From positions 1 through 36,830 of the forward strand of contig JBAUID010000181.1 in the NCBI GenBank assembly GCA_049680625.1: a stretch of 36,830 nt of DNA, read 5' to 3'. The notes under the pieces were generated by a model, which was not told where the DNA came from, ran no database searches, and saw nothing but the letters and a program-made list of their open reading frames with translations. Shown piece by piece: positions 23,543 to 32,839 of the stretch; position 1 is the first letter of the stretch, and the number at the start of each line of letters is the position of its first letter. A program made the position numbers and the translations under genes. This DNA comes from JAUIAI01 sp049680625. Lineage in GTDB: Bacteria; Pseudomonadota; Gammaproteobacteria; Burkholderiales; Burkholderiaceae_E.

Positions 23543-24820
23543 GTGGATGACGAAGACCTGTACCGCCTGCCACTACCTAAACAAGCCTTCGCTTTTGTCT
23601 TAGCCGGTGGCCGCGGCAGCCGCCTGATGCAAATGACCGATGTGCGTTGCAAACCGGCAGTTTATTTCGGCGGAAAATTCAGAATCATCGATTTTACGTT
23701 ATCTAACTGTGTCAATTCAGGGGTCCGTCGTATTGGGGTACTCACACAATACAAGTCCCACAGCTTGCTCAGGCATCTGCAACGCGGCTGGACGTTTCTG
23801 AAAAGTGAGCTCAACGAATTCATTGACCTCATTCCCGCGCAGCAGCAAATCGACGAAAACTCCTGGTATCGAGGCACGGCCGATGCGGTCTACCAGAACC
23901 TGGGCCTGGTGCGAAGCTATGGCGCCCGGCACATCATCGTACTGGCTGGCGATCACGTCTACAAAATGAACTACGCCCGGGCATTAAAACGACATGTTGA
24001 CTCCGGTGCACCGTGTACGGTTGGCTGTATTGAAGTGCCTCATGCTGATGCCAGTGAATTTGGGGTCATGGCGGTTGACAAGAGCAACCAGATCACCGAA
24101 TTCCTTGAAAAACCCGCTAATCCGCCTTCGATGCCGGGCAAGCCAGACCGCTCGCTGGCCAGCATGGGCATCTATATTTTTGACGCCCAGTTCTTATACG
24201 ACTTACTTGAAAATGACGCTGCCAACGCCGATTCAAGCCATGATTTTGGCCGCGACATCATCCCCAGGGTTGTCAGTAGCGGCAGTGCGGTGGCCCAGTC
24301 GTTCAATGAAAGCAGTGTCGGTGGTAACCCTGACGAAGAACCGTACTGGCGCGATGTTGGCACTCTTGATGCGTACTGGGAAGCCAATATCGACTTAACA
24401 GCCACCGAACCGGCACTGGATCTTTATGATGAGACATGGCCAATCTGGACTTATCAGCAACAACTGGCACCAGCCAAGTTTGTTCATAACTGGCAGAACC
24501 GTCGCGGGGTTGCTTACGAGTCCATGGTGTCTGGTGGCTGCATTATCAGCGGCGAGTTAAACCACAGCTTATTGTTTTCAAGGTGCCGGGTACATTCTTA
24601 TTCGACTGTCGAATCATCTGTCTTATTGCCCCAGGTTGTTATTGGCCGTGGTGCCCATCTGAACAAGTGCATTATTGATCACGGATGCGAAGTACCCGAC
24701 GGCATTGTTATCGGCAAAGATGCTGAACAAGATCGCAAATATTTTTACCGGACTCCGGGTGGCGTCACCCTTGTGACCCCGCCAATGATTGCCAAATACC
24801 GCGCAGATCACGGTGGCTAG
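23543..24820 (+). CDS. glgC: Glucose-1-phosphate adenylyltransferase
   Basis: GlgC makes ADP-glucose from glucose 1-phosphate and ATP, the committed step of bacterial glycogen synthesis. The 425-residue product has the nucleotidyltransferase motif LAGGRGSRLMQMTD, the signature GKFRIIDFTLSNCVNSGVRR and the catalytic aspartate in VLAGDHVYKMNY. The substrate loop (FLEKPANPPSMPG) and a C-terminal left-handed beta-helix (VIGRGAHLNKCIIDHG) follow. Start is GTG. It faces glgP-glgB across a 188-nt region; glgA and glgX are not in the window. Its 3' end overlaps the next gene by 4 nt on the opposite strand. Confidence 0.97.
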   Translation: MDDEDLYRLPLPKQAFAFVLAGGRGSRLMQMTDVRCKPAVYFGGKFRIIDFTLSNCVNSGVRRIGVLTQYKSHSLLRHLQRGWTFLKSELNEFIDLIPAQQQIDENSWYRGTADAVYQNLGLVRSYGARHIIVLAGDHVYKMNYARALKRHVDSGAPCTVGCIEVPHADASEFGVMAVDKSNQITEFLEKPANPPSMPGKPDRSLASMGIYIFDAQFLYDLLENDAANADSSHDFGRDIIPRVVSSGSAVAQSFNESSVGGNPDEEPYWRDVGTLDAYWEANIDLTATEPALDLYDETWPIWTYQQQLAPAKFVHNWQNRRGVAYESMVSGGCIISGELNHSLLFSRCRVHSYSTVESSVLLPQVVIGRGAHLNKCIIDHGCEVPDGIVIGKDAEQDRKYFYRTPGGVTLVTPPMIAKYRADHGG

Positions 24821-25950
24821 GAAGTAATTAAAGCCGTTTGCGCCCTGACTTGTTCTATCAGGGCTTGCTGGTGAGGTTGTAACTCTTGCTGCCCAAGCGT
24901 ACTGAGCATCGGCAACAATGGGTCGTCCACGCCGCTGCTGATACCGCTTAAGGTCTCGATGACGGCCAAACCGTAGAACGGCACACTCGCTGCGTCATAG
25001 CCACCTTCGTGGCACATTACTACCCGTCCATCACAGACGGCATCGGCAACCCCGATGATTTTAGAAGTCAGCGAACGATATCCGTCGCTGGTCATCATCT
25101 GCCGGCCCAACGGATCGTGCGCACCGGCATCGAAACCGCACGGCACAACAATCAATTCGGGCTTGAAAGCCATCAACGCCGGAACAACAACCCGGTCGAA
25201 AGCCGCGTCATAAGCACCAACCCCCGAGCCCGGCGGCAGCGGGATGTTGATGTTGAAACCTTTGCCGGCACCTTCACCGGTATCCGCAATAAACCCGGAG
25301 TCTTTCGGAAAACAGCGGTCCTGGTGAATAGAAATTGTCAACGCGCGCGGGTCTTGATAAAACGCCGCCTCAGTGCCGTTACCGTGATGAACATCCCAGT
25401 CAACATAGGCGATCCGTTTCAGTCCGCGAACATCCAGCGCATGAAAGCCGGCAATTGCGGCATTGCCAAACAGGCAAAAACCCATTGCGAGATCTGGCAT
25501 CGCATGATGCCCGGGTGGGCGCACCAGGGCGTAAGCATTGTTCACCTGCTGATCAATAACCGCATCAACCGCCTCAATCACGCCACCGGCAGACAACAAG
25601 GCAATCTCAAAACTGCCACGACCCATTACTCCGCCAGTACCGGCATCGGCGCCAATGGCATCATTCAGCGACCGGACTTTATCAATATGCGCCTGAGTAT
25701 GAAAGCGCAATAATTCTTGTTCGGTCGCCGGGCGCGGTTCAATTGACACCAGGTTTTTGGTCAGCCCCGCAACTTCGAGCAGATTATGAATTCGGCGTTT
25801 AGTTTCCGGATTCTCTGCATGAACATAGGGTTGCACCGGGTTACCAAACGGCAGGACATTCGCGTAATTTCCGGTGTTATGCCACATGTATAACTCGTGA
25901 TACACAAGGCCGGTTTTCCGCTGAACCGCTGGCTTGCCGGTTGTGCTCAT
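24817..25950 (-). CDS. Class II histone-deacetylase-like amidohydrolase
   Basis: The 377-residue product is a Zn-dependent deacetylase of the arginase/HDAC fold. It shows the tandem active-site histidines in RPPGHHAMPD, the zinc ligands in DWDVHHGNGT and CGFDAGAHDP, and the late HEGGYDAASV tyrosine. Bacterial members deacetylate acetylpolyamines or other small amides rather than histones. The in-frame ATG at 25968 would add six residues; both starts are plausible. It is the last gene of a run with a Gfo/Idh/MocA oxidoreductase and a small dimeric-barrel protein, so it may act in a small-molecule pathway (inference). Confidence 0.92.
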   Translation of the reverse strand: MSTTGKPAVQRKTGLVYHELYMWHNTGNYANVLPFGNPVQPYVHAENPETKRRIHNLLEVAGLTKNLVSIEPRPATEQELLRFHTQAHIDKVRSLNDAIGADAGTGGVMGRGSFEIALLSAGGVIEAVDAVIDQQVNNAYALVRPPGHHAMPDLAMGFCLFGNAAIAGFHALDVRGLKRIAYVDWDVHHGNGTEAAFYQDPRALTISIHQDRCFPKDSGFIADTGEGAGKGFNINIPLPPGSGVGAYDAAFDRVVVPALMAFKPELIVVPCGFDAGAHDPLGRQMMTSDGYRSLTSKIIGVADAVCDGRVVMCHEGGYDAASVPFYGLAVIETLSGISSGVDDPLLPMLSTLGQQELQPHQQALIEQVRAQTALITS

Positions 25951-25981
25951 GTCAGCGTGTTCTCGCATCGACTATCCGGCA

Positions 25982-26947
25982 TCAGCCATCACTTGCCTGC
26001 AACAAGACGCTGGTGTTGCGCCGGCCCATATGCCCGTCAACTTCCGGCGACCGGTTTTCACTTACCGCCGCAGCGAAGTCTTCAATTTCCAATTGATACG
26101 GGTCGACCGGCGTGAAGTCCCAATCGCCCTGGTGAGTCCACATACGGCCTTCGCCAGTGATATGAACAGAGTCTTCTCCGCGGGCAAAACCCTCGGTACC
26201 ATACAACTCAAACTGAGTCGGGCCGGCAAACACGACCGACGAGCATAAGTCAGCTGTCGCACCAGAGGCAAACTTCATGCTGATCAACGCCGTTTCGTCA
26301 TTAGGGCCCTTCCAGACATCTCGGGCAATCAGACTCTTGACTTCAACAACCTGGCCGCAGGTGGGTTCCATGAACCACAGGATCTGATCCAGGCAATGGG
26401 TACCAACCCCGGCAAGACTCCACCATTTGCCAACGTCGGTATCAGCACGCCAGTTGCCATCATCCGGCGCCATTGAACTCCACTGCACACGAATGTGACG
26501 CAACTGACCCAGTAAACCATCACTCACTGCCTGATGCAGTCGACGATGCCCGGCATGCCAGCGCAAGTGAAAGGCAACCCCAAGTTTGACCCCGGCCTGA
26601 TCACAAGCCGCGATCATGGCATCCGCTTCGGCGAGCGAGGTTGTCATTGGCTTTTCGCAAAACACGTGTTTACCAGCTCTGGCTGCAGCAATTGCCTGTT
26701 CTGAATGCAGTTTGTCGGGGGTTGCAATAACAACAGCGTCCAGATCAGGATCGGCCAGCAAAGTATCCAGGTTGTCGTGTCCCGGCTGCGGCGAAGCCGC
26801 CCCGTATTCACTGGCAATCGCGGCGGCCCTGGCCTTGTCCCGGCTCAACACGCTCCACAGTTGGGCATTACCGGCCTTTCGAATAGCCGGCAAGAGTTTC
26901 ATTGTGGCAATCCGGCCCGTGCCGATCATCGCAACTTTTAAGGTCAT
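25982..26947 (-). CDS. Gfo/Idh/MocA-family NAD(P)-dependent oxidoreductase
   Basis: The 321-residue product has an N-terminal Rossmann motif (MIGTGRIATMKLLPAIR) and the family catalytic lysine in FCEKPMTTSLAEAD, followed by WWSLAGVGTHCLDQ with the usual histidine. These enzymes oxidise or reduce sugars, polyols and related compounds. The ATG at 26947 is chosen; a TTG 15 nt upstream is in frame. It ends 13-31 nt before the deacetylase start and is probably in the same operon. Substrate unknown. Confidence 0.92.
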   Translation of the reverse strand: MTLKVAMIGTGRIATMKLLPAIRKAGNAQLWSVLSRDKARAAAIASEYGAASPQPGHDNLDTLLADPDLDAVVIATPDKLHSEQAIAAARAGKHVFCEKPMTTSLAEADAMIAACDQAGVKLGVAFHLRWHAGHRRLHQAVSDGLLGQLRHIRVQWSSMAPDDGNWRADTDVGKWWSLAGVGTHCLDQILWFMEPTCGQVVEVKSLIARDVWKGPNDETALISMKFASGATADLCSSVVFAGPTQFELYGTEGFARGEDSVHITGEGRMWTHQGDWDFTPVDPYQLEIEDFAAAVSENRSPEVDGHMGRRNTSVLLQASDG

Positions 26948-27030
26948 TGTTTTGTCTACCAATGAGAAATTAGAAATTAATGTTCAGCGTATTCGCGTCA
27001 ATTCGCGCCAAATCCCGCAGCTCTACCAGC

Positions 27031-27387
27031 CTACCCATGCCGAGTGACTTTGTACATGCCGTGTGATCGGTTCTTTGTATGCGGCCGGACCAATTCTGGC
27101 CAGCGTCCTTTTTCAACCGCCGCAATCCATTCCGGGCTGGATAATACGTCCGGGCTGTCAATTTCATACAGCGCCGTATACACCGGGCTGGGCACTGGCA
27201 TCTCTTTGGTCTCCCCGCCCAGAGTCATCTGAAACGCCTCACCTTTGAGGCGGGTGACACCGCGGCAACCCGGCACTTGCAACAAGTAGGGAACGTGTTC
27301 CGTGTCGTAAACCTCGTTGAATAAGTCTTCATGGGCGGGGTCGACATCCATTGATGCGAAAAAAATGTAGCGGGTCTGAACTGGCAT
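27031..27387 (-). CDS. Small dimeric alpha/beta-barrel-like protein
   Basis: The 118-residue protein resembles EthD/Dabb-type ferredoxin-fold proteins: a beta strand (RYIFFASMDVDP), a DLFNEVYDTEHVPYLLQVPG helix with a conserved Glu-His pair, and later ALYEIDSPDVLSSPEWIAAVEKGRWPE. An AGGAAA site precedes the ATG at 27387. Such proteins are often partners in catabolic clusters, but no activity can be assigned. The next gene downstream on the same strand is the Gfo/Idh/MocA oxidoreductase. Confidence 0.8.
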   Translation of the reverse strand: MPVQTRYIFFASMDVDPAHEDLFNEVYDTEHVPYLLQVPGCRGVTRLKGEAFQMTLGGETKEMPVPSPVYTALYEIDSPDVLSSPEWIAAVEKGRWPELVRPHTKNRSHGMYKVTRHG

Positions 27388-27461
27388 ATGATTTCCTGAT
27401 GATGGGATAGCTCGATACTAATAGAAACACACCACAAAAACAAAAGCGTAGGAAATAAACA

Positions 27462-28367
27462 ATGAATCAACCAATCGGCTTTATTGGTCTTGGATTACTC
27501 GGCTCGGCAATGGCCACCCGCTTGTTAAGTGCCGACCAGTCCGATGTTGGATTTGACGGAATTATTGGCTATGACCTGGTCGCCGAAAAAACCAACACAC
27601 TTATCAGACAGCATGCCAGTGACCGCATTCAAACTGCGGTCAGCCCAGCTCTCGTTGCGCAACACTGTGACGTTATTCACTTGTGTGTGACCACGTCGGA
27701 TGCGGTGCGAGATGTCATTACTGGCAATAACGGCATTACAAGTGCAAACTCATTGCCAGGAAAAGTTGTTGTTGATCATTCAACAACCGACGTCAAACTA
27801 ACCCGCCAGTTAGCGACTGAGCTAAGCGCGCTCGGCGCCACACTGATAGACGCCCCGGTTTCCGGCGGCCCATCCGCTGCCTTGTCAGGCAGCCTGTCGA
27901 TAATGGCCGGCGGCGAGGCCCAGGTCATCGAGAACATCCGCAGTCATGTCGAGTTACTCGGGCGATTTACCCACATGGGTAGCAGCGGCGCCGGCCAGGC
28001 CACCAAGCTGGTCAACCAGGCACTGGTGCTGCCGGCTTATTGCATGATGGCCGAAGCCCTGCGACTGGCCCAGGCTTATGATGTCGACCCGGCAAAAGTG
28101 CCCCATGCCCTCGAGACCGGCCATGCCGGCTCGAACCTGCTGCCAATACTTTTTGAAAGAATGATTACCGAAGACTTTACGCCAACGGGTTTCGCCCGCC
28201 AGGTATTAAAAGATCTCGAAATGCTTCACGCCGCGTCAAAAGACCAGACAGTGGCGATGCCAATGACAGACCAGGCCCTTACCTTGTTCAGGTTGCTTGT
28301 TGCCCAGGGCAAAGGTGAACTGGATGGCTCAGCGATTGTCTCGCTGTGGCCTAAACCGAAGCACTAA
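27462..28367 (+). CDS. Beta-hydroxyacid dehydrogenase (3-hydroxyisobutyrate/tartronate semialdehyde reductase family)
   Basis: The 301-residue product has the NAD(P) motif GFIGLGLLGSAMATRL, the substrate-binding DAPVSGGPSAALSGSLSIMAGG and the catalytic lysine in GAGQATKLVNQAL, all hallmarks of the family. It oxidises or reduces a short beta-hydroxyacid; which one is uncertain. An AGGAAA site lies before the ATG. It diverges from the dimeric-barrel gene by 74 nt, a likely shared promoter region, and overlaps the RND pump's 3' end by 39 nt. Confidence 0.93.
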   Translation: MNQPIGFIGLGLLGSAMATRLLSADQSDVGFDGIIGYDLVAEKTNTLIRQHASDRIQTAVSPALVAQHCDVIHLCVTTSDAVRDVITGNNGITSANSLPGKVVVDHSTTDVKLTRQLATELSALGATLIDAPVSGGPSAALSGSLSIMAGGEAQVIENIRSHVELLGRFTHMGSSGAGQATKLVNQALVLPAYCMMAEALRLAQAYDVDPAKVPHALETGHAGSNLLPILFERMITEDFTPTGFARQVLKDLEMLHAASKDQTVAMPMTDQALTLFRLLVAQGKGELDGSAIVSLWPKPKH

Positions 28368-31300
28368 CATCGCCAGAGCCGGCAAAAATGTCACTGACAC
28401 AACGGCCGAACCGATCAGGCCAAACATGACGATGGCCCCAACCCCGCGATACAGTTCAGTACCGGCCCCGCCCCAGAAAACCAGGGGGGCAAGCCCACAA
28501 ATCGTGGTAATTGTTGTCATTGCGATCGGCCGAATACGCGACAAGGTGGCATCACGCACTGCTGCCGCGATTGGCATTGCCCGCCGGCCGATGTTTTCCA
28601 TGATTCTGAGTACAACCAGAATCGGATTATTCACAACAGTACCCATCAGTATCAAGAAGCCAAGCATTGAAATCATATCAAGCGGTTGAACCACTGCGGT
28701 CAGGCCAATCGAGGGCAACCAGCCGCCAACCAGGTTTAATAATTCGAGGCCAATAATGCCTCCGGCCATGCCCAGCGGAATAGTTGCCATGACGAGTAAG
28801 GGGTAACCCCAGTGAGTAAAAATGGCCACCAGCAATAAATAGACAATCAGAACGGCAACCACGTAATTTTTTTGAAGCGATTTTTTAGTGGCATCCAGCT
28901 GATCGCTGGCGCCTGATATCGACACATTGACCCCGGTTGCAATTTCGCCGTTTGATCTCAGGTAATCAACTAGCTGATCACGTACTGTTTGGACACCGGT
29001 TTCCAGGGCGATATTGTCTGGCGGAATAATGTTAACCGTGACCGTACGGGCACCATCGATACGGCGAATCGTTGCAGTTGAAACGGTTTCGACAACATCA
29101 GCAATCGAGCCGAGGGTTACAACCCCCTGCCCGGTCGCCAACTGGGTTTGCCCGATGTCGTCGAGCTGCCCACCCTGATCACTACCGGCATAAAAATAAA
29201 TATCAATCTTTTCATCACCACTGAAAAACTCATCAGCATAAGCACCATCGGTAACAACAGAAACCGTGAAACCGATGTCTTGTGGGCTAAGTTGCAATTG
29301 AGCCGTTCGATCCCAGTGTGGACGAACCTCCACCATCGGCTGCGATAACGACCGGGTTGATGGTGTTGCCCTTACCCGGGGGTTATCGAAGACTTTTCGG
29401 GCCCGCTGAAAAACCGCTTCGGCCGATGCATACAATTCAGTCAAATCAGTGCCAGACAAATCGACGTTAATGCTGCGAGTGCCGCCATCGTTGCTGGAAA
29501 TGATCGAACCGCGGGTTGCAAAAGCGCGCATACCTGGGTACTGGCGAAACTTCTGGGTCAGTGCCTGCATCAGTTCGCCAAGACGGTTGGGATCTACAGT
29601 TTCGGCAATGATCCGGATTCTTGTAGAGTCGACCCGCAGGATCAGGTATCGAATCGGTGGAATCGATGGCATTTTATTTGTGCTTGTTGCCAGCTCCGCA
29701 CCGGCCACAAATGGCAGAAAATGTGCCTGAACTTCATCACCAATTGCCAGCATGGTCGACAGGTTATAACCAGCGGGTGCGCTCATCACCGCAAAAGTTT
29801 TGGGTTCTTCACCTTCCGGCAAATACGATGCCGGCGGGGTAATCACAACAAATACAAATACACTCGCCGCAGCCGTCAGTAGCACACAGAGCAAGGGTCG
29901 GGCAATACCCTGGGTGAGCCAGTCGATCAGTGGGGCAATCACCATACGGCGCGACTGGTCCTCAGGCAGCGGGGAAGCGTGAGAAGCGTGAGCAACTGCA
30001 GACGTCATCACCGCCTCTGGCTGAACGCCCGAGTCGCCAGGCACCTCATCAACCAGCCCGGTTGCGCCACCCAGACTGCGTAAGCGCGCACTGGCGGCTG
30101 GCACAATGGTCAGGGCAACCGCCATCGACGCCACAATCGACGCACAAATCGCAATCGCAACATCCGAATACAACTGACCCGCCTCTTCCTGCACAAAAAT
30201 CACGGGCAGAAAAACCAGGACTGTGGTTGCCGTTGACGCCAACACCGCCGGCCAGACGTCCCGAACCCCGTCAACAGCGGCGCGAATCCTGTCCAAACCC
30301 TGGCGGCGCTTCCGATCAATAGCATCAAGCACCACAATCGTGTTGTCCAGGGTCATGCCAATGGCAAACGCAACCCCGGCCAGCGAAATAACGTTAATCG
30401 TCCGCCCGCTCACTGCCAGCCCGAGAATTGCGGCGATGGTACAAATCGGAATACCAATCACTCCAATGGCAGTTGTCATTCCGGATTTGAGAAAAGCGAA
30501 CATCACCAGGGTGGCCAGTACGGCACCAATGGCCAGGTTCGTCCAGACGTTAGTCAACGATGCCTGGACATATCCAACATCATCTGCCGTCAGTTCAAGT
30601 TGCAGACCCACCGGCTTCAGTATTCGTTCGTTCAATTCCGGCATGCGATCAAGCAGCGCCTGCTTAATGCTCAGTACATTGGCGCCGGCTTCACGGCGCA
30701 CGGGCAGGATCAGCACCGGTTCGCCGTTGACTGTCGTGCGGCCACTGGGCTCTGCATGATCAAGCACAATCCGGGCAACGTCGCTTATCCGGGTCACGGC
30801 ATCACCCTGGCGCTGAATGATGACGTTTCCCAGTTCATTCAGATCAGCAACCCGGCCCACAGTACGCAGCAGGTAACGCCGTTTGCCCTGGTCAATATCC
30901 CCACCCGAGACGTCCCGGTTCCGATTGCGTAAAGCGGCGCGTACCTGGGGTACTGAGACACCCCGGTCCGACAGAGCACGTAAGTCCAGGTGTATCTGGA
31001 TCTGGCGATCGGCGCCACCGAACAAACCAACACTGGACACCCCAGGCACACTCTCCATTCGGCTGCGTACCTGGCGATCGACAAAGTCAGTCATCAAGTC
31101 CATGTCAACCGCATTCGGATTTCCGGGCAATGGTGAAACTCGGAAAAACATAAACGAATTGCCTGAGAACGAGCTGGCAAACACCTGGGGCCGGCGCACG
31201 GTTTCCGGGTACCCCGGCACCTGGTTCAGCGCATTGTTGACGTTGAGCAAAGCCGCAGTGACATCGGTGTCATAGGGAAAGCCCAGTTCAATGGTTGCCT

Positions 31301-31556
31301 CACCAGTCTGCGCCGACGACGTCAGGCGCATCAGGTTGGGTACCCGACGAAGAAACTCTTCTTGTTCGATCAAGATGTCACTCTCAACATCTTGCGGGGT
31401 CGCGCCTGGCCAGTTGGTGCGCACCGATATTGTCCGCACGTCGAGATCCGGGATCATTTGCACCGGCGTCTGCGCCGCAGTGATCACACCAACGACACAC
31501 AGGATCAACAGACAGACGGTGACCAGGGTGCCGCGCCGGACAACAGACTCAATCAT
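28329..31556 (-). CDS. RND-family efflux permease
   Basis: The 1075-residue membrane protein has the RND layout: N-terminal TM1 (LVTVCLLILCVVGVITAA), two large periplasmic loops with RND signatures (PGATPQDVESDILIEQEE; VTRISDVARIVLDHAE) and 12 TM segments. In TM4 the usual Asp-Asp pair reads Asp404-Asn405 (GMTLDNTIVV). The TM10 lysine position reads Asn976 (TVVNNPILVV). This departs from AcrB-type proton relay and looks nearer to a divergent HAE/HME pump. It uses a proton gradient to export compounds with the adaptor encoded upstream; an outer-membrane channel gene is not visible. The substrate is unknown. Confidence 0.94.
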   Translation of the reverse strand: MIESVVRRGTLVTVCLLILCVVGVITAAQTPVQMIPDLDVRTISVRTNWPGATPQDVESDILIEQEEFLRRVPNLMRLTSSAQTGEATIELGFPYDTDVTAALLNVNNALNQVPGYPETVRRPQVFASSFSGNSFMFFRVSPLPGNPNAVDMDLMTDFVDRQVRSRMESVPGVSSVGLFGGADRQIQIHLDLRALSDRGVSVPQVRAALRNRNRDVSGGDIDQGKRRYLLRTVGRVADLNELGNVIIQRQGDAVTRISDVARIVLDHAEPSGRTTVNGEPVLILPVRREAGANVLSIKQALLDRMPELNERILKPVGLQLELTADDVGYVQASLTNVWTNLAIGAVLATLVMFAFLKSGMTTAIGVIGIPICTIAAILGLAVSGRTINVISLAGVAFAIGMTLDNTIVVLDAIDRKRRQGLDRIRAAVDGVRDVWPAVLASTATTVLVFLPVIFVQEEAGQLYSDVAIAICASIVASMAVALTIVPAASARLRSLGGATGLVDEVPGDSGVQPEAVMTSAVAHASHASPLPEDQSRRMVIAPLIDWLTQGIARPLLCVLLTAAASVFVFVVITPPASYLPEGEEPKTFAVMSAPAGYNLSTMLAIGDEVQAHFLPFVAGAELATSTNKMPSIPPIRYLILRVDSTRIRIIAETVDPNRLGELMQALTQKFRQYPGMRAFATRGSIISSNDGGTRSINVDLSGTDLTELYASAEAVFQRARKVFDNPRVRATPSTRSLSQPMVEVRPHWDRTAQLQLSPQDIGFTVSVVTDGAYADEFFSGDEKIDIYFYAGSDQGGQLDDIGQTQLATGQGVVTLGSIADVVETVSTATIRRIDGARTVTVNIIPPDNIALETGVQTVRDQLVDYLRSNGEIATGVNVSISGASDQLDATKKSLQKNYVVAVLIVYLLLVAIFTHWGYPLLVMATIPLGMAGGIIGLELLNLVGGWLPSIGLTAVVQPLDMISMLGFLILMGTVVNNPILVVLRIMENIGRRAMPIAAAVRDATLSRIRPIAMTTITTICGLAPLVFWGGAGTELYRGVGAIVMFGLIGSAVVSVTFLPALAMLVLRFRPQRDNR

Positions 31557-31612
31557 TGGCAGTTATTGAACATTCATTGATGGTCGTCCGATATCCAATA
31601 ACCGATAGCCGA

Positions 31613-32725
31613 TCAGCTCGGATCGTTGGTTATTTTGACGACTTGACCGGGGCGCAGGGATTCGTTACCTGAAATCACGACAACCTCACCGGCTTGCAAA
31701 CCCTCTTTGACAGTTAAGTTGTCACCATAGGTTTCACCCGGCGTGATCGCGCGGGACGATACCGTTGCTTTATCCTGTTCGGTCGTCACCACCCAGACAG
31801 TCAGACGACCGTCAGCATGGCGGACCACGGCATCGCGGGCTATCGCAAGAACCTGCCCGTCGGATTTCAGACTGAGCGTTGCCTGGGCCGACATTCCAGA
31901 GGCCAGCCTGACCCCGCGAGCATCGGCGACGTTGGGTAATACCCGCATCAGAAAAGTTCGGGTTGCCGGATCACTGCTGGGTGAAATGGTCACGGGCCGG
32001 GCCGAAAACGTCTGCCCGGGGAATGCATCGAAGCGCAGATCAACGCTCAGATCACCACTGGCACCGGCGTAAAACTGCTGCGGCAAGGCAATATCAACTT
32101 GTAAATCCTGATCTGCAATTAATTCAACAATGGACGTGCCGGGCGCAACCCATTCACCAACCTCAACATGGCGCCTGGCGACGACCCCGGCAAACGGCGC
32201 CAGGATGCGGTGACGGTTCAATAATTCGCGTTTGCCGGCCTCATCAGCGCGCAGTTTTTTCACGACCGCTTTGGCAATCTGCACATCCGCCCGACGGGCG
32301 TCGATCAAGTCTTTACTGGTCATGCCACGTTTGGCCAGATTTTGACCAATACGCAGCAGACGGCTCTTCTCTGCCGACTGCAATAAGGCTTCTTCAACAG
32401 CAGCTCTGGCCTGGGCCAGTTCCGGGCGGACCAGGCTGTCGTCGAGTTGAATAACGAGTTCGCCAGCCTCGACCCGATCACCCAGGGCCAATGGCATTTC
32501 TTTTACCAGGCCACCAATCGACGACGACAGCCGCGACGAGCGTGGCGCCATGACGGTACCGGGCAGACGAACCACCTGGATAGCCGGCACCGACCTGACC
32601 GTGCTCACCACGATCGGGGCAGCAGCATCGGGCGGACGCTGGGACCATGCCGGCGACACGAGCACAGCAGCGCCGAGCACGGTGATACCGCAGGACAAGA
32701 GCAATTGAAGCAGTCTGGGACTCAT
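31613..32725 (-). CDS. RND periplasmic adaptor (membrane fusion protein)
   Basis: The 370-residue product has a signal peptide (MSPRLLQLLLSCGITVLGAAVLVSPAWS), a lipoyl-like segment (GLVKEMPLALGDRVEAGELVIQLDD), a helical hairpin with SAEKSRLLRIG, and the C-terminal barrel (RILAPFAGVVARRHVEVGEWV). It bridges the inner-membrane pump and an outer-membrane channel. An in-frame ATG at 32749 would add eight polar residues before the signal peptide, so the ATG at 32725 is preferred. It ends 56 nt before the pump and starts 114 nt after soxA on the same strand. Confidence 0.93.
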   Translation of the reverse strand: MSPRLLQLLLSCGITVLGAAVLVSPAWSQRPPDAAAPIVVSTVRSVPAIQVVRLPGTVMAPRSSRLSSSIGGLVKEMPLALGDRVEAGELVIQLDDSLVRPELAQARAAVEEALLQSAEKSRLLRIGQNLAKRGMTSKDLIDARRADVQIAKAVVKKLRADEAGKRELLNRHRILAPFAGVVARRHVEVGEWVAPGTSIVELIADQDLQVDIALPQQFYAGASGDLSVDLRFDAFPGQTFSARPVTISPSSDPATRTFLMRVLPNVADARGVRLASGMSAQATLSLKSDGQVLAIARDAVVRHADGRLTVWVVTTEQDKATVSSRAITPGETYGDNLTVKEGLQAGEVVVISGNESLRPGQVVKITNDPS

Positions 32726-32839
32726 AAGTGCCGGATCGTAACCCGACATCTGGCCGAACGCAGCACAATCCCTCTCAGGTGCAGCCAGTTTTTTTGCAAT
32801 ACGGCATTATTTTAAGCAGCCCTCTGGCTAAATGCCCAC

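Noticed and set aside
25009..25713. 234-codon antisense frame inside the deacetylase gene
   Set aside because: Shadow of the catalytic-motif-bearing gene on the other strand.
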